Source: Oscillatoriaceae cyanobacterium Prado104 | Lineage (GTDB): Bacteria; Cyanobacteriota; Cyanobacteriia; Cyanobacteriales; Microcoleaceae | Direction of reading: 5' to 3' | Assembly (NCBI GenBank): GCA_025454405.1 | Contig: JALOON010000046.1 | Span: forward strand, 1 to 64,000 | Length of the DNA: 64,000 nt | Part shown: positions 1-8,211 of the stretch, piece by piece | Numbering within the stretch: the stretch's first letter is position 1 | How the letters are laid out: each line of letters starts with the position of its first letter | Program-made: the position numbers and the translations under genes | Notes under the pieces: generated by a model | What the model saw: only the letters and a program-made list of their open reading frames with translations | What the model was told of the DNA's origin: nothing | Database searches by the model: none

Positions 1-227
1 CATGTAAGACTTGCCATCAAAAAGCAATCGCCCTAGAATGGAATCAAACACTCGATCGAATGAAACCCTCACTACATATGCGTTTCAGCGATTGTACCCA
101 TGTATGGTGGCTCTAAAATACTTGGAAGTCGCACAGTGAGACAGTTTCAAGTTTTTGCCAGGGGGGAACTTCAGCTTAAAGAAACCGGATTTCTGGGCTG
201 TACTTCAGAAACCTCGATCGAGCGGGT

Positions 228-1004
228 TCATTCACCTAACCGAGTACCGCACATTTTACAGAATTTAGCATCAGCATCGTGTACGGACCACCCGCAACTC
301 TGGCAAACATTATCTACTCGATCGGTCGTTTTAACTAATTGTTTGATTAAATCCCCCAACTGCCAAGGAATCAGAGCAATTCCCGTCAAAATCATCAAAA
401 TAGTTAAAAAACGACCAGATTCCGAAATCGGAGTAACATCACCAAATCCCACAGTCGTCATCGTGACAACCGAAAAATAAACGGCATCTAAAAACGTGCC
501 GAAACTTTGAGGATTTGTCGGGTGTTCTACTTGATAAATCAAACCAGAATAAACAAAAACAATTGCCAGCAACGTAAACATGATTCTGGCAAAAATAGCG
601 CCATCTTCGCTGCTGATGCGGAACACAGAAATTTTTAGTTCCAGAAAGCGAATGAGCCGAAGAATTCTAAACCAGCGAAAAATTCTGATGAAACTGACAT
701 TGACAAATCCCAGCAAAAATGGTAAGATTGCCAGCAAATCGACGATCGAGAACAAACTAAAAATAAACCGAAATTTATTTTCAGCGCACCACAATCGCAG
801 TAAATATTCAACTACAAAAACAACTAACAGAACAGTATCGAGACTTTGAAATTTCATCCTCATAGATGCCGAAAGCGGGTAAGTTTCGGCGATAAAACTT
901 GCGGAAGAGAGGAGAATGAGTCCGGTAATAATTAAACTGACAGTTCGGCCAGTTGGGGTTTCAATGTCTTCTAGATAAAATGCAAGTTGTTTTCTGTTTA
1001 ACAT
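228..1004 (-). CDS. Voltage-gated-type potassium channel with C-terminal zinc ribbon
   Basis: Six-transmembrane ion channel of 258 aa, expected in the cytoplasmic membrane. Hydrophobic segments lie near residues 22-41, 55-73, 80-100, 136-158 and 197-218. A basic S4-like segment (RIFRWFRILRLIRF, about 107-120) precedes the pore. The pore loop carries the potassium selectivity filter TVGFGD at 184-189. Downstream of S6 the cytoplasmic tail is short and ends in a CxxC...CxxC zinc ribbon (Cys 234, 237, 249, 252), an unusual addition for a bacterial Kv-like channel. The gene is divergent from terD with only 46 bp between the start codons, so the two share a promoter region. Potassium selectivity is inferred from the filter; gating and the role of the zinc ribbon are unknown. 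Confidence 0.88.
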   Translation of the reverse strand: MLNRKQLAFYLEDIETPTGRTVSLIITGLILLSSASFIAETYPLSASMRMKFQSLDTVLLVVFVVEYLLRLWCAENKFRFIFSLFSIVDLLAILPFLLGFVNVSFIRIFRWFRILRLIRFLELKISVFRISSEDGAIFARIMFTLLAIVFVYSGLIYQVEHPTNPQSFGTFLDAVYFSVVTMTTVGFGDVTPISESGRFLTILMILTGIALIPWQLGDLIKQLVKTTDRVDNVCQSCGWSVHDADAKFCKMCGTRLGE

Positions 1005-1050
1005 ACATGAGATAATTTATACCATTTATGAGGTAAGGGAATTATCGCCA

Positions 1051-1632
1051 ATGAGCATCGAATTAACGAAGGGTGAAAGATTCAATATTTCTCGCGAATC
1101 TCCCGATTTCAATAAAATTGCGATCGCCCTGGGTTGGCAAGTCAGCGAAACAGCACAAAACTGCGACATTGACGCATCTGTTTTCATGTTAGGCGCGGGC
1201 GATCGAATTCCCGACGAAAGATATTTTTTATTTTACAACAATTTGTCATCGCCAGATGGTGCGGTGCGGCACTCGAGAGACAACACAACCGGGCAAATCG
1301 AAGGTGATGACGAGACGATTTATGTGGATTTGAGTAAAATCAATTCGGCGATTCAGGAAATTGTGTTTGTCGTTACCATTCACGAGGGACAGGAAAAGAA
1401 TCAAAATTTCAGTCAGGTGAGAAATGCTTTTATTAGACTTTACAATTCTGAGACGGGAATCGAACTTTTTCGGTATAATTTAAAAGAGGTTTTTTCCCAA
1501 GAAACGGCTTGAGAATTTGGACGGTTGTACCAGAAGAATGGCGAATGGAGATTTCAGGCGGTAGGACAGGGATATAATGCTGTGTTGCAAAGTTTTGTAG
1601 ATAAGTATTATGTTGAAAATTGGTGCGATTAA
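1051..1632 (+). pseudogene. TerD-family gene interrupted by an in-frame UGA
   Basis: The first reading frame (1051-1512) gives 153 aa of a TerD/CABP-type protein, including the calcium-site sequence CDIDASVF and the later GDDETIYVDL. It stops at TGA 1510-1512. Reading on in the same frame gives EFGRLYQKNGEW, then RFQAVGQGY and a terminal helix, to a TAA at 1630-1632. These are the conserved last strands of TerD. The full frame is 194 codons, matching the usual length of about 190 aa. TerD proteins are cytoplasmic calcium-binding stress proteins linked to tellurite and phage resistance. The gene is either a nonsense pseudogene, a truncated but expressed protein, a read-through gene, or a sequencing error. 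An inverted repeat starts right after the original stop. Confidence 0.8.
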
Positions 1633-1698
1633 AGAAACCGGGTTTTTTACCGAATTTACAGGCTAAAACGAAATATTTTGGCGAAAAACCCGGTTTCT
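1633..1698. repeat. Inverted repeat of the AAACCCGGTTTCT family
   Basis: The arms AGAAACCGGGTTTTT (from 1633) and AAAAACCCGGTTTCT (to about 1698) face each other around an AT-rich centre. Related copies occur near 21716-21970 and 57978-58047, and single arms elsewhere (near 178). As a transcript it would fold into a long hairpin, so it may act as a terminator between terD and the convergent DUF4276 gene. It is a dispersed intergenic repeat of unknown mobility. Confidence 0.6.
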
Positions 1699-1723
1699 GG
1701 GAGCTCGTTTTAGATTGCGTTGT

Positions 1724-2350
1724 TCAATTACCTGGTTCCATGAGTTCGGTGAGAGTTGCAAACATTCGATCGCACCCTACAGAAGCCTCACGAACCTTGC
1801 CAACATCCAACATTTCTAATAGCTGATAAGCATGCTGTATCTTTTGATATTCGCCTTTCGATTTTGTGTCGCGGGTAGCTGCTTTCAGACTTCGTTCTAA
1901 CAAATCCTTGTCAATCTTCTCTACATTTCTATGTTTAGGTATCGCATTTTCTTTAAATCCCTGCCCGTAAAATCTTTTTAAAGTATCAATATCCGCAATC
2001 AACAAAGCTTCCATCGCTTGAATTATTAGATAACAATGACTGTCATCAACGCCTGGGGAATCCCAATTATCCCTCGACTTCAAATGCTCCCAAGGCGACT
2101 GTTTGACAACAGGCGCTTCTGAGTCAACCAGAAGTATAATAAAGGCATTTGGGTAATCTGACAAAGCATTCTTAAAATCCCTGAAAGCATTATTCCGAGA
2201 ACCGCAAACAATTAGATTCCACTTAATTTTATTGTTGCGGGCAACCTGCACGAGTTCTTTGAAAAAACTGCTAAATCCTTGTCGGAGCAATTGCTTTGTA
2301 TTCTTGCCATCGCCGCGGCCTTCGATGTAAATGCGAACCTCTTTTACCAT
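1724..2350 (-). CDS. DUF4276 (TOPRIM-like) protein paired with an ATPase
   Basis: A 208-aa protein with the DUF4276 pattern. The N-terminal strand ends IYIEGRGDG (Glu10), and a second acidic motif LLVDSE (Asp76, Glu78) follows; this spacing is typical of TOPRIM-like metal sites. Further on are the family motifs HCYLIIQAMEALLIAD, YGQGF and ATRDTKSKGEYQKI. It overlaps the upstream ATPase gene by 7 bp, so the two are translationally coupled. In known ATPase/TOPRIM pairs (OLD family, PARIS, AbiL-like) the TOPRIM protein is the nuclease effector and the ATPase the sensor. That role here is inference; DUF4276 itself is poorly characterised. Confidence 0.72.
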   Translation of the reverse strand: MVKEVRIYIEGRGDGKNTKQLLRQGFSSFFKELVQVARNNKIKWNLIVCGSRNNAFRDFKNALSDYPNAFIILLVDSEAPVVKQSPWEHLKSRDNWDSPGVDDSHCYLIIQAMEALLIADIDTLKRFYGQGFKENAIPKHRNVEKIDKDLLERSLKAATRDTKSKGEYQKIQHAYQLLEMLDVGKVREASVGCDRMFATLTELMEPGN

Positions 2351-3561
2351 CGGTTTCCCCCGATTTCTCCCATCCGCCAGAGGTCCCCCAAACTGTAATT
2401 CTCAAGCCATTTTTTTAGTCGTTCTGGATCGAGACGGCGCAGGTGACTTCCTCGATCGTCTCGATCGCATATTAACACGGACTCAGGACTCAGCGCCGAC
2501 ACCAAAGCATCGGAATGAGTTGTCACAATTAGTTGCGTTCGCTGCGAAGCTTCGATCAACATTTCAGCAATAGCAGGCAGTATGTCGGGATGCAAGCCAA
2601 TCTCCGGTTCTTCAATACAAATAAGTGGCGGTGGAGTTGGATCTAAAAGTAAAGCTATTAAGAATAAATAGCGCAGCGTACCGTCTGATAAACGAGTTGC
2701 AGGAATTGGCTGACTCAATCCGGTTTCCCTGATGAATATCTGGACTGTACCGCCATAAATCTTGATACTCAATTCTTCGGCTGGATCGTAGAACAGTTTT
2801 AATTTTTCAATAATCTGCCTGCTTCCTAATTGATACTGTAAGTTGTTTAAAACTAATCCTAAGTTGCTACCATCTTCTAGCAGCGGATGTTCCGGCAAGT
2901 CTGTTTGCTGAGCCTTTCTCGCTCCTGAATCTTGTCCTGTCTGGCTGTTACGATACAAGCCAATTTCTGCAAATTTATTTGCCAGATATGATAGCTCTGG
3001 ATATTGTTCTGGATCTTTTCTTTGAGATAAGATAGATTGAGTTGAAATTATATCTTCTCGCCGCAGAGTCCGCAGCTTTCTTGTTTGCCGATCGCCTTCA
3101 TCTGTAACGTTGATAACTGAACGCCCCCGATCGCTGTAACGGTAGTAAAAAAATGGCTCGCTTTCCGAACTATTGCGCGGTTCCATATCTTCTATAGCTT
3201 CGTCTACTACTTCAATTCTTTGACCTACTGCGGTAAAACTAATCTGATAGCGCAGCGGTATCGTTCCTTCTGGATAATCTAAAATAGCCTCTATTTTTGC
3301 TGTGGGAATGCCTGGTTTGCCTTTCCACAAAAAATCGCTGATGCCTCCCCCTTGACGGATCGGAGCAGGTAAGTCTGTAGGTGTTGCTTTCAAAAGTGCG
3401 ATCGCTTCAATTAAGTTAGACTTGCCGGATGCGTTAGGACCGATCGACACATTTAAAGGTTGCAGTTCTATTTGTTCTCCTTCACTTCCATAGGAAAGGA
3501 AGTTTTGCAGTCGCACGGAGTGAATAAATCTTTTGCCTTTCAACTTTTCCTCCTCTGTCAA
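2344..3561 (-). CDS. AAA15/AAA21-type ATPase, RecF/OLD-like
   Basis: A 405-aa SMC-like ABC ATPase without a long coiled coil. Walker A is GPNASGKSN (41-49). The signature-like motif is RLSDGTLRYL, Walker B is LICIEEPE with following GLHPD (about 313-325), and the H-loop is TTHSD (about 345-349). This is the RecF/OLD-type head found in stand-alone defence ATPases. It is first in a two-gene unit, with the DUF4276 start inside its 3' end. An intergenic region rich in palindromic repeats separates it from the upstream kinase. It is probably a nucleotide-dependent sensor or clamp that works with the DUF4276 partner; the target is unknown. Confidence 0.78.
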   Translation of the reverse strand: MTEEEKLKGKRFIHSVRLQNFLSYGSEGEQIELQPLNVSIGPNASGKSNLIEAIALLKATPTDLPAPIRQGGGISDFLWKGKPGIPTAKIEAILDYPEGTIPLRYQISFTAVGQRIEVVDEAIEDMEPRNSSESEPFFYYRYSDRGRSVINVTDEGDRQTRKLRTLRREDIISTQSILSQRKDPEQYPELSYLANKFAEIGLYRNSQTGQDSGARKAQQTDLPEHPLLEDGSNLGLVLNNLQYQLGSRQIIEKLKLFYDPAEELSIKIYGGTVQIFIRETGLSQPIPATRLSDGTLRYLFLIALLLDPTPPPLICIEEPEIGLHPDILPAIAEMLIEASQRTQLIVTTHSDALVSALSPESVLICDRDDRGSHLRRLDPERLKKWLENYSLGDLWRMGEIGGNRW

Positions 3562-3631
3562 TTCTTAATTATTATACTTTGCGCAAGCTTGCGTTTTTAC
3601 TCTTTATTTGACTGAGTTTAAAAAATACAAT

Positions 3632-3690
3632 GTTTGTAGTAAGGACGGAAGTTATTTGAAAAAGAAGGACTGAAGTCCTCACTACGAACC
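3632..3690. repeat. GTTTGTAGT/ACTACGAAC inverted repeat
   Basis: An imperfect palindrome whose arms read TTTGTAGTAAGGAC and GGACTGAAGTCCTCACTACGAAC. It belongs to the same family as elements at 10551-10609, 26712-26768, 30361-30414 and 55287-55341. All are intergenic and about 55-60 bp long. Confidence 0.6.
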
Positions 3691-3707
3691 TTAATTTACT
3701 CGTTTAC

Positions 3708-3823
3708 TCGTTACCAGGCAGAGCCTGGTAACGCAGATCCGCGAGGCTGTGCCTCGCCTGGGTCTCACGAGGCACAGCCTCGCTGACATGGGTTCCCAGG
3801 CACAGCCTGGGAACCAGTTCAAC
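3708..3823. repeat. Cluster of REP-like palindromes
   Basis: Nested short palindromes follow one another: GTTACCAGGCAGAGCCTGGTAAC, then the pair GAGGCTGTGCCTC and GAGGCACAGCCTC, then GGTTCCCAGGC facing GCCTGGGAACC. They fill the space downstream of the kinase stop codon at 3858 and could fold strongly in RNA. The kinase and ATPase are both on the minus strand, so this may stop kinase transcription before the ATPase gene. Confidence 0.6.
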
Positions 3824-3857
3824 CCATGTTTTTGGTAATAAGAACTTTAATTCACTG

Positions 3858-6800
3858 CTAAATTGGCAGCCGCACGTAGAAAGTTGAGCCGAGCCCTTCT
3901 CCCGGACTTTCAACCCAAACTGTGCCGCCGTGCAGTTCCACCAAATGCCGGACGATCGCCAGTCCCAAGCCCAAACCTCCGTGATATCGCGCGCGAGTGC
4001 TGTCTGCTTGGCGGAAGCGATCGAACGCAAACGGCAAAAACTCCTTGCTGATGCCAATTCCCGTATCGCTGACAGAAATTAAAGCAAAATCTCCCGCCAC
4101 CTCCGATAGGCGGATTTCGACGCGACCTCCCGAAGGTGTAAACTTAACAGCATTTGTCAGTAAATTCCACACTACCTGCTGCAAGCGCGCTGCATCGCCC
4201 CCGATCGGCCCGATCCCTTCGCCAACAACCACAGTCAATTCAATCTCTTTAGCTTCAGCATCGGCGCGCACCGCAGCCGCAGCCAATTCGATCGCCCTTG
4301 CCAAATCCACTCGCCGCCGGATCAAACACAGATTGCCGCTGACAATTCGCGAAATCTCCAGCAAATCGTCGATCGTCTGAGTCAGCAAGCGGGAGTTGCG
4401 CTCGATCGCCTCCAAACCCACAGCCGTTTTTTCAGGACTCAACTTGCGCTGCCGCAACATCTGCGCCCAGCCCAAAATCGCGTTCAGAGGCGTCCGCAAT
4501 TCGTGAGACAGCGTTCCCAAAAACTCATCCTTAATCCGGTTTGCCTCCTGGGCTTCCCGGTAAAGCCGCGCATTGTCGATCGCCACCGCCGCATCCCGCG
4601 CCAAATCCTCCACCACCGCCAAATCCGCAGCCCCGAAACCCCGACCGACATTCCCGCACAGCAGCGAAATCGCTCCCAACGTCCGCCCGCGAGCGATCAG
4701 CGGCACGCACATCGCCGACAGCGGACTATCCTGCTGCAGCATTTCCAGCAACTCGGCATCCGGCACGACGGTCGAGAGTACGGATTCGGGTATATTTGCA
4801 TACCGCTTCGATATTCCCGCGCGCAGGACTTTGGCGACTCCGTGGCGTCCATCGGGATCGACGGGCGCGCGCCGATCGATTTGCCACAACAGAGCAACTT
4901 TTTGGGGATCGGAATGGGCGACGGCTTGCAACACGATCGAACCGTCAGTCTGCAGCAAGTGGACGCAGCACCAGTCCGCCAGCGCCGGTACGGCTAAATC
5001 CGCCAAACCTTGCAGGGCCGCGTCCATGTCCAGGGATGCTGAAGACAGCAAAGCTAGAGCTCTAGCCCGGAAATCCGCTGTCTCGGCTTCCCGCTTGCGA
5101 TCGTCAATATCCGTACAAGTCCCGAACCATTTAATAATTTTCCCAGTCTCATCCCGCACCGGCAAAGCCCGCCCTAAATGCCAGCGGTAAGCCCCGTCAG
5201 CAGCGCGTTTAAAGCGGTATTCTACCTCGTAAGTCTCCCCCGTTTGCACTGCCCGATTCCAGCGTTCCAGGCAGTTCTGAAGGTCGTCTGGATGCAAGAC
5301 CGGCTGCCACCCCCAGCCTTGAGTTTCTTCCAACGTCATGCCGGTGTATTCAAACCAGCGCTGGTTGTAATAGTCTGTCCCCCCGTCGGGCCAAGCAGTC
5401 CAAACTATCTGGGGGATGGCTTCAGCGAGGACGCGGTAAAGCTGTTCCCCGGCTTGAGCTTCGCGGCGGGCGATTTGTTCCCGCGCTAGGGCGAGATTCC
5501 GCTGGGATTCGGCTTGCTTGCGGGCGGTGATGTCGCCGATCGCGCCGATCCACTTGCAGGGATTGCCGCGATCGTCCCGGACTGCTTTGCCCCGATCGAT
5601 CCAGTGCAGCGCGCCCCCGCGGCGGGACATCACTCGGTACTCTTGCAAAAATGGGGCATCCGAACTGTCGCTGGTTTTTAAATAGGCTGCGACTGCTGCT
5701 GCAACTCTCGCGCGGTCTTCCGGATGCAAAATATCCTCCCAAGCTTGCCTGGTTCTGGGGAATTCGCCTCTTTCGTAGCCTAAATGTTCGTCGGCGCGGC
5801 CGAACCACAACATGATGCCGCTGTTGATATCCCATTCGTAAATTAAATCGCTGGCGCTTTCTGCCGCAATCCGAAATCGCTCTTCTGATTGTCGCAAAAC
5901 TTCTAAAAAGTTAAAGCGTTCGGTAACGTCTAAAACTAGAGACAGCACCGATACCAACTCTCCCGATTCGCTGTAAAAAGCTGAGTTGTACCACTCGCAG
6001 CGCGCGCTCGTACCGCCTTTGCGATCGTTGCGGGTGCGCAGGATGTTGCACCTTTCTTTCCCGCTTTTTAAGTTAGAAATACCCGCGTTGAAAGTTGCCA
6101 AATCGCCTGGAAAAATTAAGTTACACTCGCTAAAATGCAAGTCTAAAACTTCTACTGCTTGCCACCCAAAAATTTTTTCTGCTGCGGGCGACCACCGACA
6201 GCAGCACAAATTTTCATCCCATTCGATCGTTGCTAGCGGCGAGTTCTCGAAGTGCGAATTGAGTTTTTGCAGCGCGCCGCGCAGCGATGCTTCTGTTTGC
6301 TTGCGAACGCTAATATCGCTAAAGGAAATCGCGATGCCGTCCCCCAGTTTAACAGTCATGTTCCGAAACCAACCGACTATGCCTTCGCTGTTGTAGGAAA
6401 TCTCGATGTCGTGAGGAATTCCTGTTTCTGCTACTCGCGCGTAACTGTCGAACAAATCGCTGTTTGTAAGATCTGGAAATACTTCCAGCAAGCGCTTGCC
6501 GATTAATTCTGTTGGAGTCCGACCCTGAATTTTTGCTGCTGCGGGATTGACGTATTCCCATTCAAAATCTGCAATTTTGCCGCTGCTGTCGCGGATGCTC
6601 CGCAGCACGTTAAATCCGTCTAGAGATAGCTCTTGAAAAGCTTTGAAGCGGGCTTCGCTGTCTTTGAGGGCTGTTTCGATGTTTTTTTGCTTCGTGATGT
6701 CTCGAACGAAAAATGCACCGCTGTTGGGATTGTTCCAAATTGCGGGGGCGATCGCGATCGGAATCCGGCGACCGTCTTTGCGGGTAAATTCTGTTTCTTG

Positions 6801-7670
6801 AAGGTTATTGAAGGAAGAGTTGATAGTTGGGAATTGGGCATTGGGAATTGGGAATTGGGCATTGGGCATTCTCCCACTCTCCCACTCTCCCCATCCCCCC
6901 ACTCTCCCACTCTCCCGCTCTCCCAGTGTCTCGGGATCGGGGCGAGCGTCCGTATTTATTAGTTCTGGAAGTGCGATCGCTTGCCAGTCGATTTTCCCCG
7001 ATCGCAAATCTTCTTGCGTGTATCCGACGATCTCCAGCAGAGTGTTGTTAGCTTCGGTAATTTTGCCGCTGGCATCCCAAAAAACTATGCCGATCGGGCT
7101 GGATTCTACTAATTGCTGAAATCTGGAATTTGCCTGCACCAGTTGCTCTGCTATTTGCTGTCTGCTGGCGATTTCTTGGAGCAATTGTTCTTGAATTTCC
7201 AAGAATTCTGTTTGACTGAATTTGGCGGTATTTTCCACCGAGCGATCGACTGTTTTTATCGATTCAATAGTTTTAATGTTTTTCGCAAAAACGGCATCAT
7301 TTGCACCCGCTATTTCCTCCAAGGAAAAGCGAGCTAAAATTAGGGGAATTAACGGTAAAAATTTTACAGCAGCCCACAAAGAAATTGCAGCAGTTACTGC
7401 CTCGATCGAACTCAATGGTAAATCGCTCGCAGGCGGTGTTGTCCGGACGGCTATCAGGTGAGTAGCGCCGATTCCGAAACAGCAGGCTCCCAACAGAACA
7501 AAGCTGTTGCTCGATCGCGCCTCACCCTGCTTGCGCCAGTAAATCAGGAAAGCTGGAATTGAGCAATAAGTCAAGGCAATTAACAAATTGCTGACTGCGT
7601 GCAGGGCGAGTAACTGCGATTGCCATTGGCAGCATCCACCTAAGGAAATAAAATTGTAGTTAAATGACAT
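3858..7670 (-). CDS. Ethylene-receptor-like multi-PAS/GAF sensor histidine kinase
   Basis: A 1270-aa membrane hybrid-free kinase. The first 110 residues form a three-helix membrane domain matching plant ETR1 and cyanobacterial Slr1212 (LLIALTYCSIP at 29-39, GATHL at 68-72). Then come a coiled coil, about five PAS modules (roughly 180-870), a GAF domain (about 890-1035), HisKA with LSHELRTPLN (His1056), and HATPase with NAVKF, DTGIGIS and GLGLGLAIV. Compared with ETR1, Tyr32, Ile35, Pro36 and His69 are kept, but Asp25 is Asn28 and copper-ligand Cys65 is Ile67. The first PAS region carries an in-frame insert of intergenic repeat DNA at 6811-6930. I chose ATG 7670; a TTG at 7691 would add seven residues. 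No receiver domain or response regulator is adjacent. Confidence 0.88.
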   Translation of the reverse strand: MSFNYNFISLGGCCQWQSQLLALHAVSNLLIALTYCSIPAFLIYWRKQGEARSSNSFVLLGACCFGIGATHLIAVRTTPPASDLPLSSIEAVTAAISLWAAVKFLPLIPLILARFSLEEIAGANDAVFAKNIKTIESIKTVDRSVENTAKFSQTEFLEIQEQLLQEIASRQQIAEQLVQANSRFQQLVESSPIGIVFWDASGKITEANNTLLEIVGYTQEDLRSGKIDWQAIALPELINTDARPDPETLGERESGRVGGWGEWESGRMPNAQFPIPNAQFPTINSSFNNLQETEFTRKDGRRIPIAIAPAIWNNPNSGAFFVRDITKQKNIETALKDSEARFKAFQELSLDGFNVLRSIRDSSGKIADFEWEYVNPAAAKIQGRTPTELIGKRLLEVFPDLTNSDLFDSYARVAETGIPHDIEISYNSEGIVGWFRNMTVKLGDGIAISFSDISVRKQTEASLRGALQKLNSHFENSPLATIEWDENLCCCRWSPAAEKIFGWQAVEVLDLHFSECNLIFPGDLATFNAGISNLKSGKERCNILRTRNDRKGGTSARCEWYNSAFYSESGELVSVLSLVLDVTERFNFLEVLRQSEERFRIAAESASDLIYEWDINSGIMLWFGRADEHLGYERGEFPRTRQAWEDILHPEDRARVAAAVAAYLKTSDSSDAPFLQEYRVMSRRGGALHWIDRGKAVRDDRGNPCKWIGAIGDITARKQAESQRNLALAREQIARREAQAGEQLYRVLAEAIPQIVWTAWPDGGTDYYNQRWFEYTGMTLEETQGWGWQPVLHPDDLQNCLERWNRAVQTGETYEVEYRFKRAADGAYRWHLGRALPVRDETGKIIKWFGTCTDIDDRKREAETADFRARALALLSSASLDMDAALQGLADLAVPALADWCCVHLLQTDGSIVLQAVAHSDPQKVALLWQIDRRAPVDPDGRHGVAKVLRAGISKRYANIPESVLSTVVPDAELLEMLQQDSPLSAMCVPLIARGRTLGAISLLCGNVGRGFGAADLAVVEDLARDAAVAIDNARLYREAQEANRIKDEFLGTLSHELRTPLNAILGWAQMLRQRKLSPEKTAVGLEAIERNSRLLTQTIDDLLEISRIVSGNLCLIRRRVDLARAIELAAAAVRADAEAKEIELTVVVGEGIGPIGGDAARLQQVVWNLLTNAVKFTPSGGRVEIRLSEVAGDFALISVSDTGIGISKEFLPFAFDRFRQADSTRARYHGGLGLGLAIVRHLVELHGGTVWVESPGEGLGSTFYVRLPI
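6811..6930. repeat. Intergenic-type repeat mosaic inside the kinase coding sequence
   Basis: About 120 bp (40 codons) made of the modules AAGGAAG, GTTGATAG, repeated GGGAATT/GGGCATT, and CTCCCACT. On the minus strand it is translated into a low-complexity stretch (GERESGRVGGWGEW... to PNAQFPIPNAQF...). The same modules in the same order, reverse-complemented, form the intergenic tract at about 23936-24073. The frame is kept, so the kinase remains intact. PAS sequence resumes with EFTRKDGRRIPI. Confidence 0.85.
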
Positions 7671-8211
7671 AAAATTGAAAAATTCTAGCAATTCGCTGTG
7701 GACTGCGCGATCGCCCCGATCGAAAAACCCCCGGCTGGCAACAACTCTGACGAAAGTAAAAGGTACAAATTAGAAAGTAAAATCAAAAATTTATCCTTCA
7801 GCCTCCAAATGACTTGCTCCCCTGTTGTCGATCTGCTAATTTCTAGTGTATTTGCTAATTCCCTGGATGCGATGGCGTCGAATTAGAAACTAATGCCTGC
7901 CTGTATCAAAGTCTACTAAATTCCGCTGGCAAATCGGTTAATGTCACTTAATTACCAAAAAATAGGCTCTCGCATTCGGGCCTCAACCAGTCAAAAGTTT
8001 TGAGAAACGGGTACAGCGTAGCGGAAGGTTAAATCGGGAACCCGCAAACACCGCCCTCCACTGTCCCAGGTAAGGTGCGTCGCTATTAAATTGTCGATTT
8101 TTTTAGGGATTGTTGGTAGCGGTGCACCCTACGACTGTCTTTAACTCAAAACTCAAAATTCAAAACTCAAAACTCCTTACCAACTGTCAACTGTCAACTG
8201 TTTAAACCTCC
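7671..8211. other. Divergent promoter region between the kinase and ntcB
   Basis: A 541-bp gap between the kinase start and ntcB. It holds the NtcA box and -10 element (listed separately), then a leader of about 260 nt that ends in heptamer repeats (CAAAACT and CAACTGT families, about 8144-8202). A short open frame at 7698-7886 has no recognisable product and is not called. Confidence 0.6.
7903..7944 (+). promoter_or_regulatory. NtcA-activated (class II) promoter of ntcB
   Basis: GTA at 7903-7905, eight bases, then TAC at 7914-7916 form the exact NtcA consensus GTA-N8-TAC. Twenty-two bases further on, TAATGT (7939-7944) fits the TAN3T -10 box used in NtcA-activated promoters. Transcription would start near 7950 and run into ntcB. 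NtcA is the CRP-family nitrogen regulator that senses 2-oxoglutarate, and ntcB is a known NtcA target. The match is by sequence only. Confidence 0.75.

Noticed and set aside
4503-5190. Three overlapping plus-strand open frames of 164-205 codons
   Set aside because: They lie antisense to the PAS/GAF part of the kinase, whose frame has clear domain motifs; the opposite frames are Arg/Pro/Ser-rich shadows caused by GC-rich codons.
7698-7886. Plus-strand frame of 62 codons upstream of ntcB
   Set aside because: No ribosome-binding site and no familiar sequence; it ends before the NtcA promoter.
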